Positions 1-8,485 of a stretch of DNA of 64,000 nucleotides are shown here, in pieces. The notes under the pieces were generated by a model. It saw only the letters and a list, made by a program, of their open reading frames with translations. It was not told the DNA's origin and did no database searches. The position numbers and the translations under genes are program-made. Position 1 is the stretch's first letter, and every line of letters starts with the position of its first letter. The stretch is from Thermanaeromonas toyohensis ToBE (GTDB taxonomy: Bacteria; Bacillota; DSM-521; Neomoorellales; Neomoorellaceae), in assembly GCF_900176005.1 (NCBI RefSeq), contig NZ_LT838272.1, positions 1,321,587 through 1,385,586 of the forward strand, in the 5' to 3' direction.

Positions 1-1
1 G

Positions 2-724
2 CATCGTCAGGTAGAGATTATGCCAGGGGATACGGTGATCATTTCTGCCCTCCCCATTCCCGGTAATGAAAAGCTAGTGGCGCGGATAGTAGACCAGCTC
101 TTTAAACAAGGAGCTGATGTTTATCATGAAGCAGTAGATGGAGTCCATGTTTCTGGACATGCTAGCCAGGAAGAGCTAAAGCTTATGATAAGCTTAGTGA
201 AACCTAAATTTTTCGTACCCATCCATGGCGAGTATAGGATGCTCATTAAGCACGCTAACCTGGCCCAGGAACTCGGTATCCCTCCAGAAAATATTTTTGT
301 TATCGAGAACGGGCAGGTGTTGGAGTTTACGCGGGAAAGGGGCTATATTGCTGGACGCGTACCGGCTGGCCGGGTATTGGTGGATGGCCTAGGTGTAGGG
401 GATGTAGGTAACATTGTCCTTAGGGACCGAAAACAGCTGGCCCAGGATGGCATTTTAATCGTTGTTCTTACCTTAAATAAAGACACAGGTGCCATTATGG
501 CGGGTCCGGATATTGTTTCCCGTGGTTTTGTCTACGTCCGGGAGGCGGAGGAGCTTATAGAGGAAGCTAAAGCTAAAGTCCGGCAGGCTTTGGATAAGTG
601 CGAGGAGAGGAAAATTACTGATTGGTCTACGATAAAGGCTAATGTGCGGGATACTTTGAGCAAATTCCTTTATGAGAAAACCCGCAGGCGGCCTATGATT
701 TTACCGATAATAATGGAGGTGTAA
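2..724 (+). CDS. rnj: Ribonuclease J, C-terminal part (5' end outside window)
   Basis: The reading frame is open from base 2 and carries the end of the beta-CASP domain and the C-terminal domain of RNase J, the 5'-3' exo/endoribonuclease of Firmicutes RNA turnover. Family signatures include HRQVEIMPGDTVIISA, the PIHGEYRML segment with its metal-binding His, and the RGFVYVREAEELIEEA segment of the C-terminal domain. About 240 residues remain of a protein that is normally near 550, so the metallo-beta-lactamase core lies upstream of the window. In Firmicutes this gene is usually followed closely by tepA and spoIIIE. Here tepA lies more than 10 kb away, so foreign or rearranged DNA has come between them. 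Confidence 0.93.
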   Translation, partial: HRQVEIMPGDTVIISALPIPGNEKLVARIVDQLFKQGADVYHEAVDGVHVSGHASQEELKLMISLVKPKFFVPIHGEYRMLIKHANLAQELGIPPENIFVIENGQVLEFTRERGYIAGRVPAGRVLVDGLGVGDVGNIVLRDRKQLAQDGILIVVLTLNKDTGAIMAGPDIVSRGFVYVREAEELIEEAKAKVRQALDKCEERKITDWSTIKANVRDTLSKFLYEKTRRRPMILPIIMEV

Positions 725-785
725 GAAGTTTTTACTTTAAGGAGGAGGGTTATGAGCAACTAGGCCCTATGGAGGGGGGAAACTT

Positions 786-1418
786 ATGGAGATAGAGAGT
801 CTTTGGACCGCCTCTTCTACGTGGATGGAGTTTCCAGTCCGGCAACGGGCCAGCAAGGGGTGCAGTAGGCTGCTATTTAATCTGCTTTTTTTACGGGTAT
901 TAGCTAGGCTAATATCTTCCCAGGGTAAGGGCCAATCTGTTTCACTCCTACCTGAGGGGAACCCCTCTCTTTCACCTTTTCACTCTAAAAGAGGAGCCTC
1001 AACTTCTTCCATGAGGACTGAGGTACCCGGAGAGCTCCGTAAACTCCTTGAGGAGGTGGCCCGCCAATACCAGCTACCCTTAAACCTGTTGCAAGGTGTA
1101 GTTAAGGCCGAGTCTAATTTTAATCCACAGGCCGTATCACCCAGCGGGGCCTTAGGCTTAATGCAGCTTATGCCGGAAACTGCTCGTGCTTTGGGAGTTA
1201 AAAACCCCTTTGATCCCCGGGAAAACCTGGAGGCCGGAGCACGTTATCTAAGGCAAATGTTAGATCTTTTCCAGGGAAATATAGACCTGGCCTTGGCCGC
1301 TTATAACGCAGGTCCGGGCACAGTCCAGCGTTACGGAGGTATCCCACCCTACCGGGAGACGCAAGAATATATTAAAAAAGTTAAGGGAATAGCCCAGGGG
1401 TTTGAGACCTGGAGCTAA
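786..1418 (+). CDS. Lytic transglycosylase (SLT domain)
   Basis: A 210-residue protein whose C-terminal half (about residues 85-205) is a soluble-lytic-transglycosylase domain that cleaves peptidoglycan glycan strands. The catalytic Glu is E109 in VVKAESNFNPQA. It is followed by the GLMQLMPETA block and the AYNAGPGTV block typical of the family. The N-terminal 75 residues are poorly conserved and contain a weak hydrophobic stretch (about 30-45), possibly an uncleaved anchor. A GGAGGGGGG stretch just upstream supports the ATG at 786. It lies 60 bp behind rnj and may be cotranscribed. A role in cell-wall remodelling or sporulation is inferred, not shown. Confidence 0.85.
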   Translation: MEIESLWTASSTWMEFPVRQRASKGCSRLLFNLLFLRVLARLISSQGKGQSVSLLPEGNPSLSPFHSKRGASTSSMRTEVPGELRKLLEEVARQYQLPLNLLQGVVKAESNFNPQAVSPSGALGLMQLMPETARALGVKNPFDPRENLEAGARYLRQMLDLFQGNIDLALAAYNAGPGTVQRYGGIPPYRETQEYIKKVKGIAQGFETWS

Positions 1419-1487
1419 AATTCTAGCCCCCACAAAGTTGTTCCCGGATTTACTAAACCGATGGAATAGCTTGGCTGTAATTGGACG

Positions 1488-2525
1488 CTAAAACAGAGTA
1501 AGTTGCTCAACTTTATCCCCGTTCGCACTTTCCACTCCCGTGTTACAGGATTCCCAGGGTAAGTCGGGATTTTTGCAACCACAGATATGACAGGCGAGCC
1601 CGTAGCGGGCGGATATTTCCTTTATCATCTGGTAGCGGACTATACGTGCTGAAGCTGGAAGCAGCTTGGTCCTAGCCGAGGTGATAACTTTTTGCCAAGG
1701 CTGGCCTTGGTAATACTTTAAGATGCTCCTGGACAAGGAAAGAGGGAGCTCTTCAGCGAGTTGCATGGCCACGGAAGGCCTTAGGATTAGTGCACTTATA
1801 GACAACTCTTTAACCTTTAATACCTTGAGACGTTTGACTAGGCTTTCTATCTCTCCCTCTGAATCAGCTACCCCTGGGATGAGGGGGTCCATCCTAACGC
1901 TAACTTTGACCCCGGCGGCTGTCAGGTTGCGGATGTTAGCTAGCCTTAGGAAGGGAGGTGCGGCAAAAGGTTCGAAAAGCTTTTGATACTCATCATTCAG
2001 GGAAACCAAGCCCACCCGTGCCCGGACCAGCTCACAGTGTCTGGCAAAGAGCTCCACGAAATCGGGGGGTATCACTCCCTTGGTGAGAAAGGAGATGCCG
2101 ATGCCCCGCCTTAGGAGGAATTCCATTACTTGGTAGCTTACCTTTAGTACTTCGTCAATGGGCGGGAAAGGATCGGAGGCTGTACTAAAGGAGACCCACC
2201 GGGGTAATCTCTTCCTCCTCCCAAGTTCCTTCTCCAGGAGTTCAGGAAGGTTCACATACAGGTGTATTTCCCCCCGGAGCGGCGCTTCGGGGAATCCTCG
2301 GGCATAGCAGTACACGCAGGAATGGGGGCATCCCCTTGTTACGTTTATGACCGGGATTCCTTTAAGGCACCCGAAGGATGGCGCCTTAAGTACAGGCGTC
2401 TTGCGCTGTTGTCTAATTAAGCGGAGTACCATGGAGAAGCCCTCGCTTGTTGTTTTTGGTTGATTTCGACCAAGCAGCTTAAACCTCCTGCTTGCCCAGC
2501 TACCATGTCTCGGATGGTCCTGCAC
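1488..2525 (-). CDS. Radical SAM protein, spore photoproduct lyase-like
   Basis: A 345-residue protein carrying the radical SAM cluster motif CPHSCVYC (Cx3Cx2C) in VTRGCPHSCVYCYARGFPE, which ligates the 4Fe-4S cluster used to cleave S-adenosylmethionine. The layout (motif near residue 70, then SFSTASDPFPPID and LTKG segments) matches the SplB-like branch. Substrate cannot be assigned from sequence, and true spore photoproduct lyases differ in several regions. A second Cys cluster near the C terminus (CHICGCKNPD) may bind another cluster or a metal. A GTG at 2525 opens the longest frame; the ATG at 2432 (start of MVLRLIRQQRKT) with a GAGGG upstream is an equally good start. It converges on the transglycosylase gene and is probably a single-gene unit. 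Confidence 0.75.
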   Translation of the reverse strand: MQDHPRHGSWASRRFKLLGRNQPKTTSEGFSMVLRLIRQQRKTPVLKAPSFGCLKGIPVINVTRGCPHSCVYCYARGFPEAPLRGEIHLYVNLPELLEKELGRRKRLPRWVSFSTASDPFPPIDEVLKVSYQVMEFLLRRGIGISFLTKGVIPPDFVELFARHCELVRARVGLVSLNDEYQKLFEPFAAPPFLRLANIRNLTAAGVKVSVRMDPLIPGVADSEGEIESLVKRLKVLKVKELSISALILRPSVAMQLAEELPLSLSRSILKYYQGQPWQKVITSARTKLLPASARIVRYQMIKEISARYGLACHICGCKNPDLPWESCNTGVESANGDKVEQLTLF

Positions 2526-2566
2526 ACTCCACTTTTTTTCTTCTAACTGGTCCCCCTTTTGATAAT

Positions 2567-4123
2567 TTATACGTGCCTCAAATCCCCCGCCGCCTTAATC
2601 CTTATGCGCGTCGCGTTACCGGGAAGGTAAGCTAGCGGCACATCCTCTACTTCCACAATTTGCACTGTAGAGGGCTCGGCCCCGGCCTTTACCGCTTCTT
2701 CATAGGCCATGGCTTTGGCTTGTTTTAGAGCCTCTTCGCGGCTTATTTCACTTAAGGCAAATATCCGCTCCACCTGACCGCTCACCTGGGCGATGGCCGC
2801 TCCCAGGGCATTGGCTACCTCGTAGTGGGCGGGACGAATTATCTCCGATACTCCCTCTACTTCATCTGTAACCAGGATGCTCCCGCCCCCAACAAGTATG
2901 AGGGGTAAGGGCTCGGCTGAAAGTTTCATTTTATCGATTGCCTCATTGACAAGCTGCATCATCTTGTGCAGGCAACGCCGGGCAAAGTTTTTGTCTATAT
3001 GGCTTACCAGGGAAGGGTCGCCAATCTCTGCCAGGCCCAATCTCACGGCGATGTCCGTAGCTGTCAGTACGTTACCACCAAAAACGAGGGCTTCCTCCGT
3101 TAACCGGTAACCCACGCTCTGGGGACCGACCTGTATCTCTCCATTTACTTCTTGTATAATCGTTCCCCCGCCTAGCCCAATGGAAATCAAATCAGGCATG
3201 CGGAAGTTGGTGCGCACACCTCCTATCTCTACGGCTACTGAGGATTCCCTGGGGAAACCGTTGACGATTACCCCAATATCGCTGGTGGTGCCTCCCACGT
3301 CTAAAACAATGGCTGTCTTTTGCCCGCTCAAAAAGGAGGCTCCACGGATGCTGTTGGTAGGCCCGCAGGCAATAGTAAGAATGGGGTAACGCATAGCGTA
3401 GTCGATGGACATGAGCGTGCCGTCATTTTGACACAGGTAAACGCGAGCGTTTTTAACTCCCTCCTGCTCCAGAGCGGTCTTAAAACCGCGGGCTGTAGTC
3501 CGGGCCACCTCCGCTAGCGCTGCATTCAGAATTGTGGCGTTTTCCCTTTCGAGAAGCCCAATGGAACCTATTTCATGGGACAAAGAAATAGGTATGTCGC
3601 CCAGTTCGTTCCTTATAATCTCGGCTGCCCGTTTTTCATGGTCGGCGGATATGGGGGAAAAGACCGAGGTTATGGCTACAGCATCAACCTTACCCTTGAA
3701 GGCGCGGGCCGCGGATCTTACTTCCTCCGGGTCAAAGGCCGCGATTTCGCGGCCATCAAACTCATGGCCGCCGCTTACCAGGTAATACTCTTCGCCAATA
3801 GCTTTAACTAAATCAGGTGGCCAGGCAGCCATGGGAGCTATAGCCCTAGTAGCTGGTTTCCCAATGCGCAAGATTCCCACGCGGCAGAGGCGTTTGCGCT
3901 CGACTATCGCATTGGTGCAGTGGGTTGTTCCCAGCATGGCGTAAGCGATTTCATCTTTATTGATACCTGCTTCGCTTAAAACTCTGCTCAATGCTGTATA
4001 AATTCCTGTAGTTACGTCTTTAGTGGTGGGGGTTTTAACTTTGGCTATGAGGTTAAGCTTCTCATCGATAATTACCGCGTCCGTGTTGGTACCGCCTACG
4101 TCTATACCAAGCCGGTAACTCAT
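2567..4123 (-). CDS. hyuA: Hydantoinase/oxoprolinase family protein (HyuA)
   Basis: A 518-residue ASKHA-fold ATPase of the hydantoinase A/N-methylhydantoinase group, which couples ATP hydrolysis to opening of hydantoin or 5-oxoproline rings. Phosphate 1 is GIDVGGTNTDAVIID at the N terminus. Phosphate 2 is VLDVGGTTSDIG near residue 275, and the adenosine motif LVGGGS lies near residue 410. It is shorter than the roughly 700-residue full HyuA, as in the compact hydantoinase subfamily that pairs with DUF917 proteins. Its start overlaps the stop of the DUF917 gene by four bases (ATGA), indicating translational coupling. It is the last gene of the sigma-54 operon. The substrate is unknown; a hydantoin or thiohydantoin is inferred from the partners. 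Confidence 0.85.
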   Translation of the reverse strand: MSYRLGIDVGGTNTDAVIIDEKLNLIAKVKTPTTKDVTTGIYTALSRVLSEAGINKDEIAYAMLGTTHCTNAIVERKRLCRVGILRIGKPATRAIAPMAAWPPDLVKAIGEEYYLVSGGHEFDGREIAAFDPEEVRSAARAFKGKVDAVAITSVFSPISADHEKRAAEIIRNELGDIPISLSHEIGSIGLLERENATILNAALAEVARTTARGFKTALEQEGVKNARVYLCQNDGTLMSIDYAMRYPILTIACGPTNSIRGASFLSGQKTAIVLDVGGTTSDIGVIVNGFPRESSVAVEIGGVRTNFRMPDLISIGLGGGTIIQEVNGEIQVGPQSVGYRLTEEALVFGGNVLTATDIAVRLGLAEIGDPSLVSHIDKNFARRCLHKMMQLVNEAIDKMKLSAEPLPLILVGGGSILVTDEVEGVSEIIRPAHYEVANALGAAIAQVSGQVERIFALSEISREEALKQAKAMAYEEAVKAGAEPSTVQIVEVEDVPLAYLPGNATRIRIKAAGDLRHV

Positions 4124-5214
4124 CGGTTTTCTCCTCCTTGCGCCAGCACTTCCACGGGCACATAATCTAGGTCATACCCGAAATAGCGGGGCCCTACTGT
4201 TTCCAGGCCTTTAGGTGTGCGCCATTTTTCATCGCAGGGTATGCCCAGGACAAAAACGCGATGGCCATATTTCAGCCCTTCCGTAGTGATGGGTATGGCC
4301 GTTTCCAGGTTGACAATACATATCAGGTCGGGCACGCTGGCCACAATCCTGTCTCCCCTTATGGCGACCAGGTTTTCATTTTGAAACTTTACCTTAAGCA
4401 CCTCGCCTTTATATTCCTCTAGTCCCTCTATTTTAGCTTCGCCCCGGACAAAGCCCCCTTCCGTGCGCCGCAAAACATCAACTACTTTACCTTTGAACAG
4501 CTCGAAACCGCCGGTGGCTTCAAGGAGGGCTTTAACAGGGCTTTCCCCGCGCTGGCGGGCCTCTCTAATCACCCTGCCTATTTTCGCAGAATAAGACACA
4601 ATGTTCTTTATGCCGGCCTCTTTAAGGATTTTTCCCGTCATGGGATAAATGCTTAACATTACCGAGCCGCCCATAACCACGGTGGCGTTCCTGGCCAGGC
4701 TTTCGGTCCAGAAATTGTTGATGGTTTCCAGAATAATGGTATTTCCTTTTTCGTCGGCCATTACCATGGGAGTAGCCGGTACCCCGTAGAGGTGAAAGGT
4801 AACCATCTGCAGTTCGGGGAAGGCACGTCCCATACCGTCGCAATCTACCAGGGGTATTCCCAAACGGGCGGCCACAGCAATAGGGATCATGGAATTTACC
4901 CCGCCTGCTTCGATGGGCATGGTGGCAAAAATATCTTTGCCCAGGTAGCTTTTCAGCCCATTAAAGGCCCGGATAATCTCTTCACCGTTGGGTATTTTTT
5001 CAATCAAAACAGTAGGGGCCCCCATCATAGCGGTGGGCACTACTACTGTCTCATCCGGCACCTCGTCGGGGCTTATAAGGCTCACCGGGCCGCATTCCTT
5101 TACGGCCTGCAGGGCCATAAGTTTTCCCAGGTAGGGGTCGCCGCCCCCACCCGTCCCCAGGAGGGCGGCGCCTATGGCGATGTCTTCAATGGTCTGGGCG
5201 TCGATCTTAGTCAT
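4120..5214 (-). CDS. DUF917 / S-methyl thiohydantoin desulfurase-like protein
   Basis: A 364-residue protein of the DUF917 family (Pfam PF06032), whose N-terminal domain is now described as S-methyl thiohydantoin desulfurase-like. Family hallmarks are the glycine-rich GTGGGGDPYLGKL near the N terminus and the VDCDGMGRAFPELQM block near residue 130. The C-terminal segment CIVNLETAIPITTEGLKYG resembles a hydantoinase-type beta domain. The gene lies between the permease (13 bp gap) and hyuA (4 bp overlap), so transport and two ring-modifying enzymes are probably made together. A second paralogue is encoded at 8486-9586. Enzymatic activity is inferred from the family name only. Confidence 0.8.
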   Translation of the reverse strand: MTKIDAQTIEDIAIGAALLGTGGGGDPYLGKLMALQAVKECGPVSLISPDEVPDETVVVPTAMMGAPTVLIEKIPNGEEIIRAFNGLKSYLGKDIFATMPIEAGGVNSMIPIAVAARLGIPLVDCDGMGRAFPELQMVTFHLYGVPATPMVMADEKGNTIILETINNFWTESLARNATVVMGGSVMLSIYPMTGKILKEAGIKNIVSYSAKIGRVIREARQRGESPVKALLEATGGFELFKGKVVDVLRRTEGGFVRGEAKIEGLEEYKGEVLKVKFQNENLVAIRGDRIVASVPDLICIVNLETAIPITTEGLKYGHRVFVLGIPCDEKWRTPKGLETVGPRYFGYDLDYVPVEVLAQGGENR

Positions 5215-5227
5215 TTGGAGCTCCCCC

Positions 5228-6544
5228 TTACGCTTTCGAATCTATGAAACGAACAGTTTCCCGGCCGCTGAACGCAGCATATAATTTCATCCCTATCCAG
5301 TACACTATTCCAGCACCGATTAAGGAATTTAGAGACGGAATACCGCTTTTTATGAAATAGCCTACCAAGAAGCCTATCAGCCAGGCCAGTAACGCTACAG
5401 GATTCAAACGTTCGGAAACTGCTGGCAAACTGTTTTCCAGGCGGCTTTCCTCCAATTCTTTCCTGAATCGCTTAAGAATAAAATAGTCCACTACCATAAT
5501 TCCCCCCACGGGGGGCACGGCCACTCCTAATAAAACCAGAAAGCTCATAAACCTGTCTAGAATTCCTAAGATAGAAAGGACTGTGCCTAAAGCTCCGATC
5601 ACCAGAGTTGCTGTTCCGCGGTTGACTTTTAAACCGAAGGCGGCATCGAGGAAGTTAGTTATCCCAAGGGAGGCGGCATAAAGGTTAAGGTCGTTGATTT
5701 TAATCGTGGAAAAAATGACCAGAATGGCGGCCAGCCATCCCCCTAGATCATACATGATAGTAACTATATCGCTGCTTTTTACCGCGTGGGACATGGCGGC
5801 GCCTAAGAAGTTTATTAAAACTTCACCTAATAGCAGGCTGAGTAAAGTCATCCAGAAAACATCTTTGGTGTTCCGGTTATACCTGCTGAGATCGGGTGTT
5901 ACTATCGCACCGACCATGAAGCCGCCCGCTACTATGGTGGCCGCGACGCCTATGCTTAAAGGCGGTCCCGGCGGGCTGGAAGACAGAATTTCTGCCATGT
6001 TAAAATTCCCTATCATTTTATAAGTAGCGTACAATAGGGCCAGCAAAAAGGCCGGGACAGCGATGTTGGCAGTGTAGCTAAGCATACGGTAGCCATAAAC
6101 TACAATAATAGTAATGCCCAGGCCGGTTATGAGCGCCATTAGCTGGAAATTGATTTTACTGCCCAGGGCTGCAATGAGTCCCTTGGCGAAGATGGAATTT
6201 TGAATACCAAACCATCCTATACAAGAAATGGCGATAATAAAGCCGATGAGGCTGGATCCAAGCTGCCCAAAGCCTGTCCACCTCGCAAGAAAGCTAGTGG
6301 ACATTCCCTCCAGGGCCCCGGCTACACCCACTAGGAAACTTACAATTTCCAATATTACAACACCTAGTATGGTGGCCAGAATGGCGTCCCTTACCGTCAT
6401 GCCGTAACCCAGAACGGCTCCGGTCATGAGGAGGGGTAAGCAGACCACTCCGCCGAAACGAATCATAAAAACTTCCCACATGGGGCGCCGCGCAGTTAAA
6501 GGTATGCGGCTTAAAGCGAAATCGTCAGTACTTTGTTTGAGCAC
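5228..6544 (-). CDS. NCS1 family permease (cytosine/hydantoin-type transporter)
   Basis: A 438-residue integral membrane protein with about twelve hydrophobic segments, similar to the CodB/cytosine-allantoin-hydantoin branch of the NCS1 sodium- or proton-coupled symporters. Visible landmarks are the long N-terminal SRIPLTARRPMWEVFMIRFG segment before helix 1, the IGWFGIQNSIFAKGL segment in helix 3 where NCS1 carriers bind ring substrates, and VGGIMVVDYFILK in the late helices. It is the first gene of the minus-strand operon, 35 bp downstream of the sigma-54 promoter. It probably imports the ring compound handled by the DUF917 and HyuA proteins. The exact substrate (cytosine, hydantoin, thiohydantoin) cannot be read from sequence. 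Confidence 0.85.
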   Translation of the reverse strand: MLKQSTDDFALSRIPLTARRPMWEVFMIRFGGVVCLPLLMTGAVLGYGMTVRDAILATILGVVILEIVSFLVGVAGALEGMSTSFLARWTGFGQLGSSLIGFIIAISCIGWFGIQNSIFAKGLIAALGSKINFQLMALITGLGITIIVVYGYRMLSYTANIAVPAFLLALLYATYKMIGNFNMAEILSSSPPGPPLSIGVAATIVAGGFMVGAIVTPDLSRYNRNTKDVFWMTLLSLLLGEVLINFLGAAMSHAVKSSDIVTIMYDLGGWLAAILVIFSTIKINDLNLYAASLGITNFLDAAFGLKVNRGTATLVIGALGTVLSILGILDRFMSFLVLLGVAVPPVGGIMVVDYFILKRFRKELEESRLENSLPAVSERLNPVALLAWLIGFLVGYFIKSGIPSLNSLIGAGIVYWIGMKLYAAFSGRETVRFIDSKA

Positions 6545-6590
6545 TTCCGTCCTACCTCCCTAAAAAGAATCTAGACACCGTAAATATCGT

Positions 6591-6606
6591 AGCAAGAATC
6601 GTGCCA
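6591..6606 (-). promoter_or_regulatory. Sigma-54 (-24/-12) promoter for the permease operon
   Basis: Read on the minus strand the sequence is TGGCACGATTCTTGCT, which fits the sigma-54 consensus TGGCACG-N4-TTGCW at every defined position, with the invariant GG and GC dinucleotides correctly spaced. It lies about 47-62 bp before the ATG of the permease gene. The divergent neighbour encodes a sigma-54-dependent activator, which is the expected partner. Confidence 0.88.
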
Positions 6607-6692
6607 GACTATTTTATCTACGGAAAAGGAGGTGGATAACGGATTCCGGGCGACAGGTTGAGTTGAGAATAAGAAATTTAGAGGTTAAAAAT

Positions 6693-6706
6693 GCGATATA
6701 TTTCGC
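6693..6706. promoter_or_regulatory. Possible enhancer (UAS) dyad for the sigma-54 activator
   Basis: GCGATATATTTCGC is an imperfect palindrome with GCGA/TCGC arms, lying about 90 bp upstream of the -24/-12 element. That is a usual distance for an upstream activator site. There is only one clear copy, and no binding specificity is known for this activator, so the call is tentative. Confidence 0.3.
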
Positions 6707-6746
6707 TATACCTAGGAAGTTTATCACTAATTTCTCACTTATTATC

Positions 6747-6775
6747 TTGCTTTATCAACATTACACAGATAGAAT
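6747..6775 (+). promoter_or_regulatory. Possible sigma-A promoter for the activator gene
   Basis: TTGCTT (6747-6752) and TAGAAT (6770-6775) are separated by 17 bp. The -10 matches five of six consensus bases; the -35 is weaker. A start site near 6782 would give a 30-base leader before the TTG at 6812. Confidence 0.4.
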
Positions 6776-6811
6776 AGTAATACGAAATACTGCGAACCAT
6801 GGTGTTGAACG

Positions 6812-8473
6812 TTGGAAGGGAGATTTAAATTAGACTTTTTCTTGCACAACATTGCCTCGTTATTCAATTGCCAGGTGGTCTGGTGGGACGCGAAAGAAAT
6901 TCGCGGGGTTTTCACGCCCTTAAATGTCCCAGTTCCTTCTCTGGACCACCTTAAGAGACTCCTTCCTTTTTCTCATCCTGTAGCCATTACCAGGGGCCGG
7001 CACTCCCTTTGTACTGGCTGTCCTGACGAGCGGCTTTGTACCTGGCATTGTGAATTCTTTGTCCCCTTTCGACTTTGGAATGAGGAAATGGGTATTGGGT
7101 GGCAATTTGCGGCACCCACACCCTTTGTTGATAATCCTTCCTGGCTTAAGTTCGCGGTGGATATAACCAGCCTACTGATTTCTGCCTTGGAACAGGAAAA
7201 GAGCTGGTCCTGGGGAGAGCTTTTCCGTCAAACGGTGGAGTTATGTGGCCAAATGCTGGGGGAAGGGCTCATACTTTTTGATGAGCGGTGGGAAGTGGTT
7301 TATCAGAATGAAATTGCTAATGAACTAAATCTTTACAGGCAGTTCAGGGAAGGGACCGGCATAAACAAACTGTTCCAGAATAAGAAAGAAACGGAGCTGG
7401 TTTTGAATAATTCTTTACCTCTCCGCTTTCGGCCGTTTTATTATGGTCGCGATTACCTCGGGGGAGCGGTATTTACCCGGCGGGAAAAGCGGGAGTTTAA
7501 AAGCGGCGTTTTCCAGTCACGCGAGCCCATCGGATTGCCGAAGATAATTGGTAAGAACCCCAAACTCGTCAAGGCTATATCTATCGCCCAGCAGGTGGCA
7601 CTTACTGACTCCACCATTCTGCTGCGGGGAGAAAGTGGCACGGGGAAAGAGATGTTTGCCCGGGCTATTCACGAGAACAGTCCGAGGAAAAAGGGCCCCT
7701 TTATAGCTATTAACTGTGCGGCCATTCCTGAGAACCTGTTAGAAAGCGAGCTTTTCGGTTATGAAGAGGGCTCCTTTACTGGCGCGCGCCGGGGAGGCAA
7801 GCCGGGCAAGATAGAGCTGGCGCACAAGGGTACACTCTTTTTGGACGAGATTGGCGACATGCCACCAGCCCTCCAGGCTAAACTGTTGAGGGTCCTTCAG
7901 GAGAAAAAGATTGAAAGGGTAGGAGGAACGAGGCCTGTTCCCATTGATGTCCGGATTATTGCTGCCACCCATCGCAATTTAGAGGAAATGATTGCCACCG
8001 GACAGTTCCGGGAGGACCTGTACTACCGGTTAAGCGTTATTCCCATATATATTCCCCCGCTGCGGGAAAGACCGGAGGATATCGAGCTATTGCTTTACTA
8101 TTATGTAAAAAAATATTGCGTCCTTCTTAACAAAGAGTTTAAAACCTTCACCTACGATGCCCTTCAGCTTTTGAAGGCTTACCCCTGGCCGGGGAATATA
8201 AGGGAATTAGAAAACACCGTGGAATATATTGTAACAGTAGAGGATAAAGAAGAAATTGGAGTGGAAAGTTTGCCCTTGGCCATCCGGAGGTTTTACCAGC
8301 CTCAATCTTCGCCTGAAAGGAAAGATATACGTACTGGCAGGGTCAAACGCGAGGAGTTGGCCGAGCTTTTGGAACGCTTCGGGTATTCTGTAGAAGGAAA
8401 GAAAGAGTTGGCCAGGCATTTGGGTATTAGCCTGGCGACCCTTTACCGGTGGCTAAAAAAATACAAGCTGTAA
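6812..8473 (+). CDS. Sigma-54-dependent transcriptional activator (AAA+)
   Basis: A 553-residue bacterial enhancer-binding protein. The N-terminal 230 residues form a sensory part with a cysteine cluster (CTGCPDERLCTWHC, about residues 68-81) that could bind a metal or cluster, followed by a PAS-like stretch. The AAA+ domain (about 240-475) has Walker A GESGTGKE, the sigma-54-contacting loop ESELFGYEEGSFTGA (GSFTGA for the usual GAFTGA), Walker B TLFLDEIGDM and the arginine-finger region FREDLYYRLSVIPI. The C terminus (about 510-553) is a Fis-type helix-turn-helix. The start is TTG with a weak ribosome site. It is divergent from the sigma-54 operon it presumably controls and three bases from the second DUF917 gene, so it probably also sets expression of that pair. 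Confidence 0.9.
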   Translation: MEGRFKLDFFLHNIASLFNCQVVWWDAKEIRGVFTPLNVPVPSLDHLKRLLPFSHPVAITRGRHSLCTGCPDERLCTWHCEFFVPFRLWNEEMGIGWQFAAPTPFVDNPSWLKFAVDITSLLISALEQEKSWSWGELFRQTVELCGQMLGEGLILFDERWEVVYQNEIANELNLYRQFREGTGINKLFQNKKETELVLNNSLPLRFRPFYYGRDYLGGAVFTRREKREFKSGVFQSREPIGLPKIIGKNPKLVKAISIAQQVALTDSTILLRGESGTGKEMFARAIHENSPRKKGPFIAINCAAIPENLLESELFGYEEGSFTGARRGGKPGKIELAHKGTLFLDEIGDMPPALQAKLLRVLQEKKIERVGGTRPVPIDVRIIAATHRNLEEMIATGQFREDLYYRLSVIPIYIPPLRERPEDIELLLYYYVKKYCVLLNKEFKTFTYDALQLLKAYPWPGNIRELENTVEYIVTVEDKEEIGVESLPLAIRRFYQPQSSPERKDIRTGRVKREELAELLERFGYSVEGKKELARHLGISLATLYRWLKKYKL

Positions 8474-8485
8474 GAGGTGCCCAGA

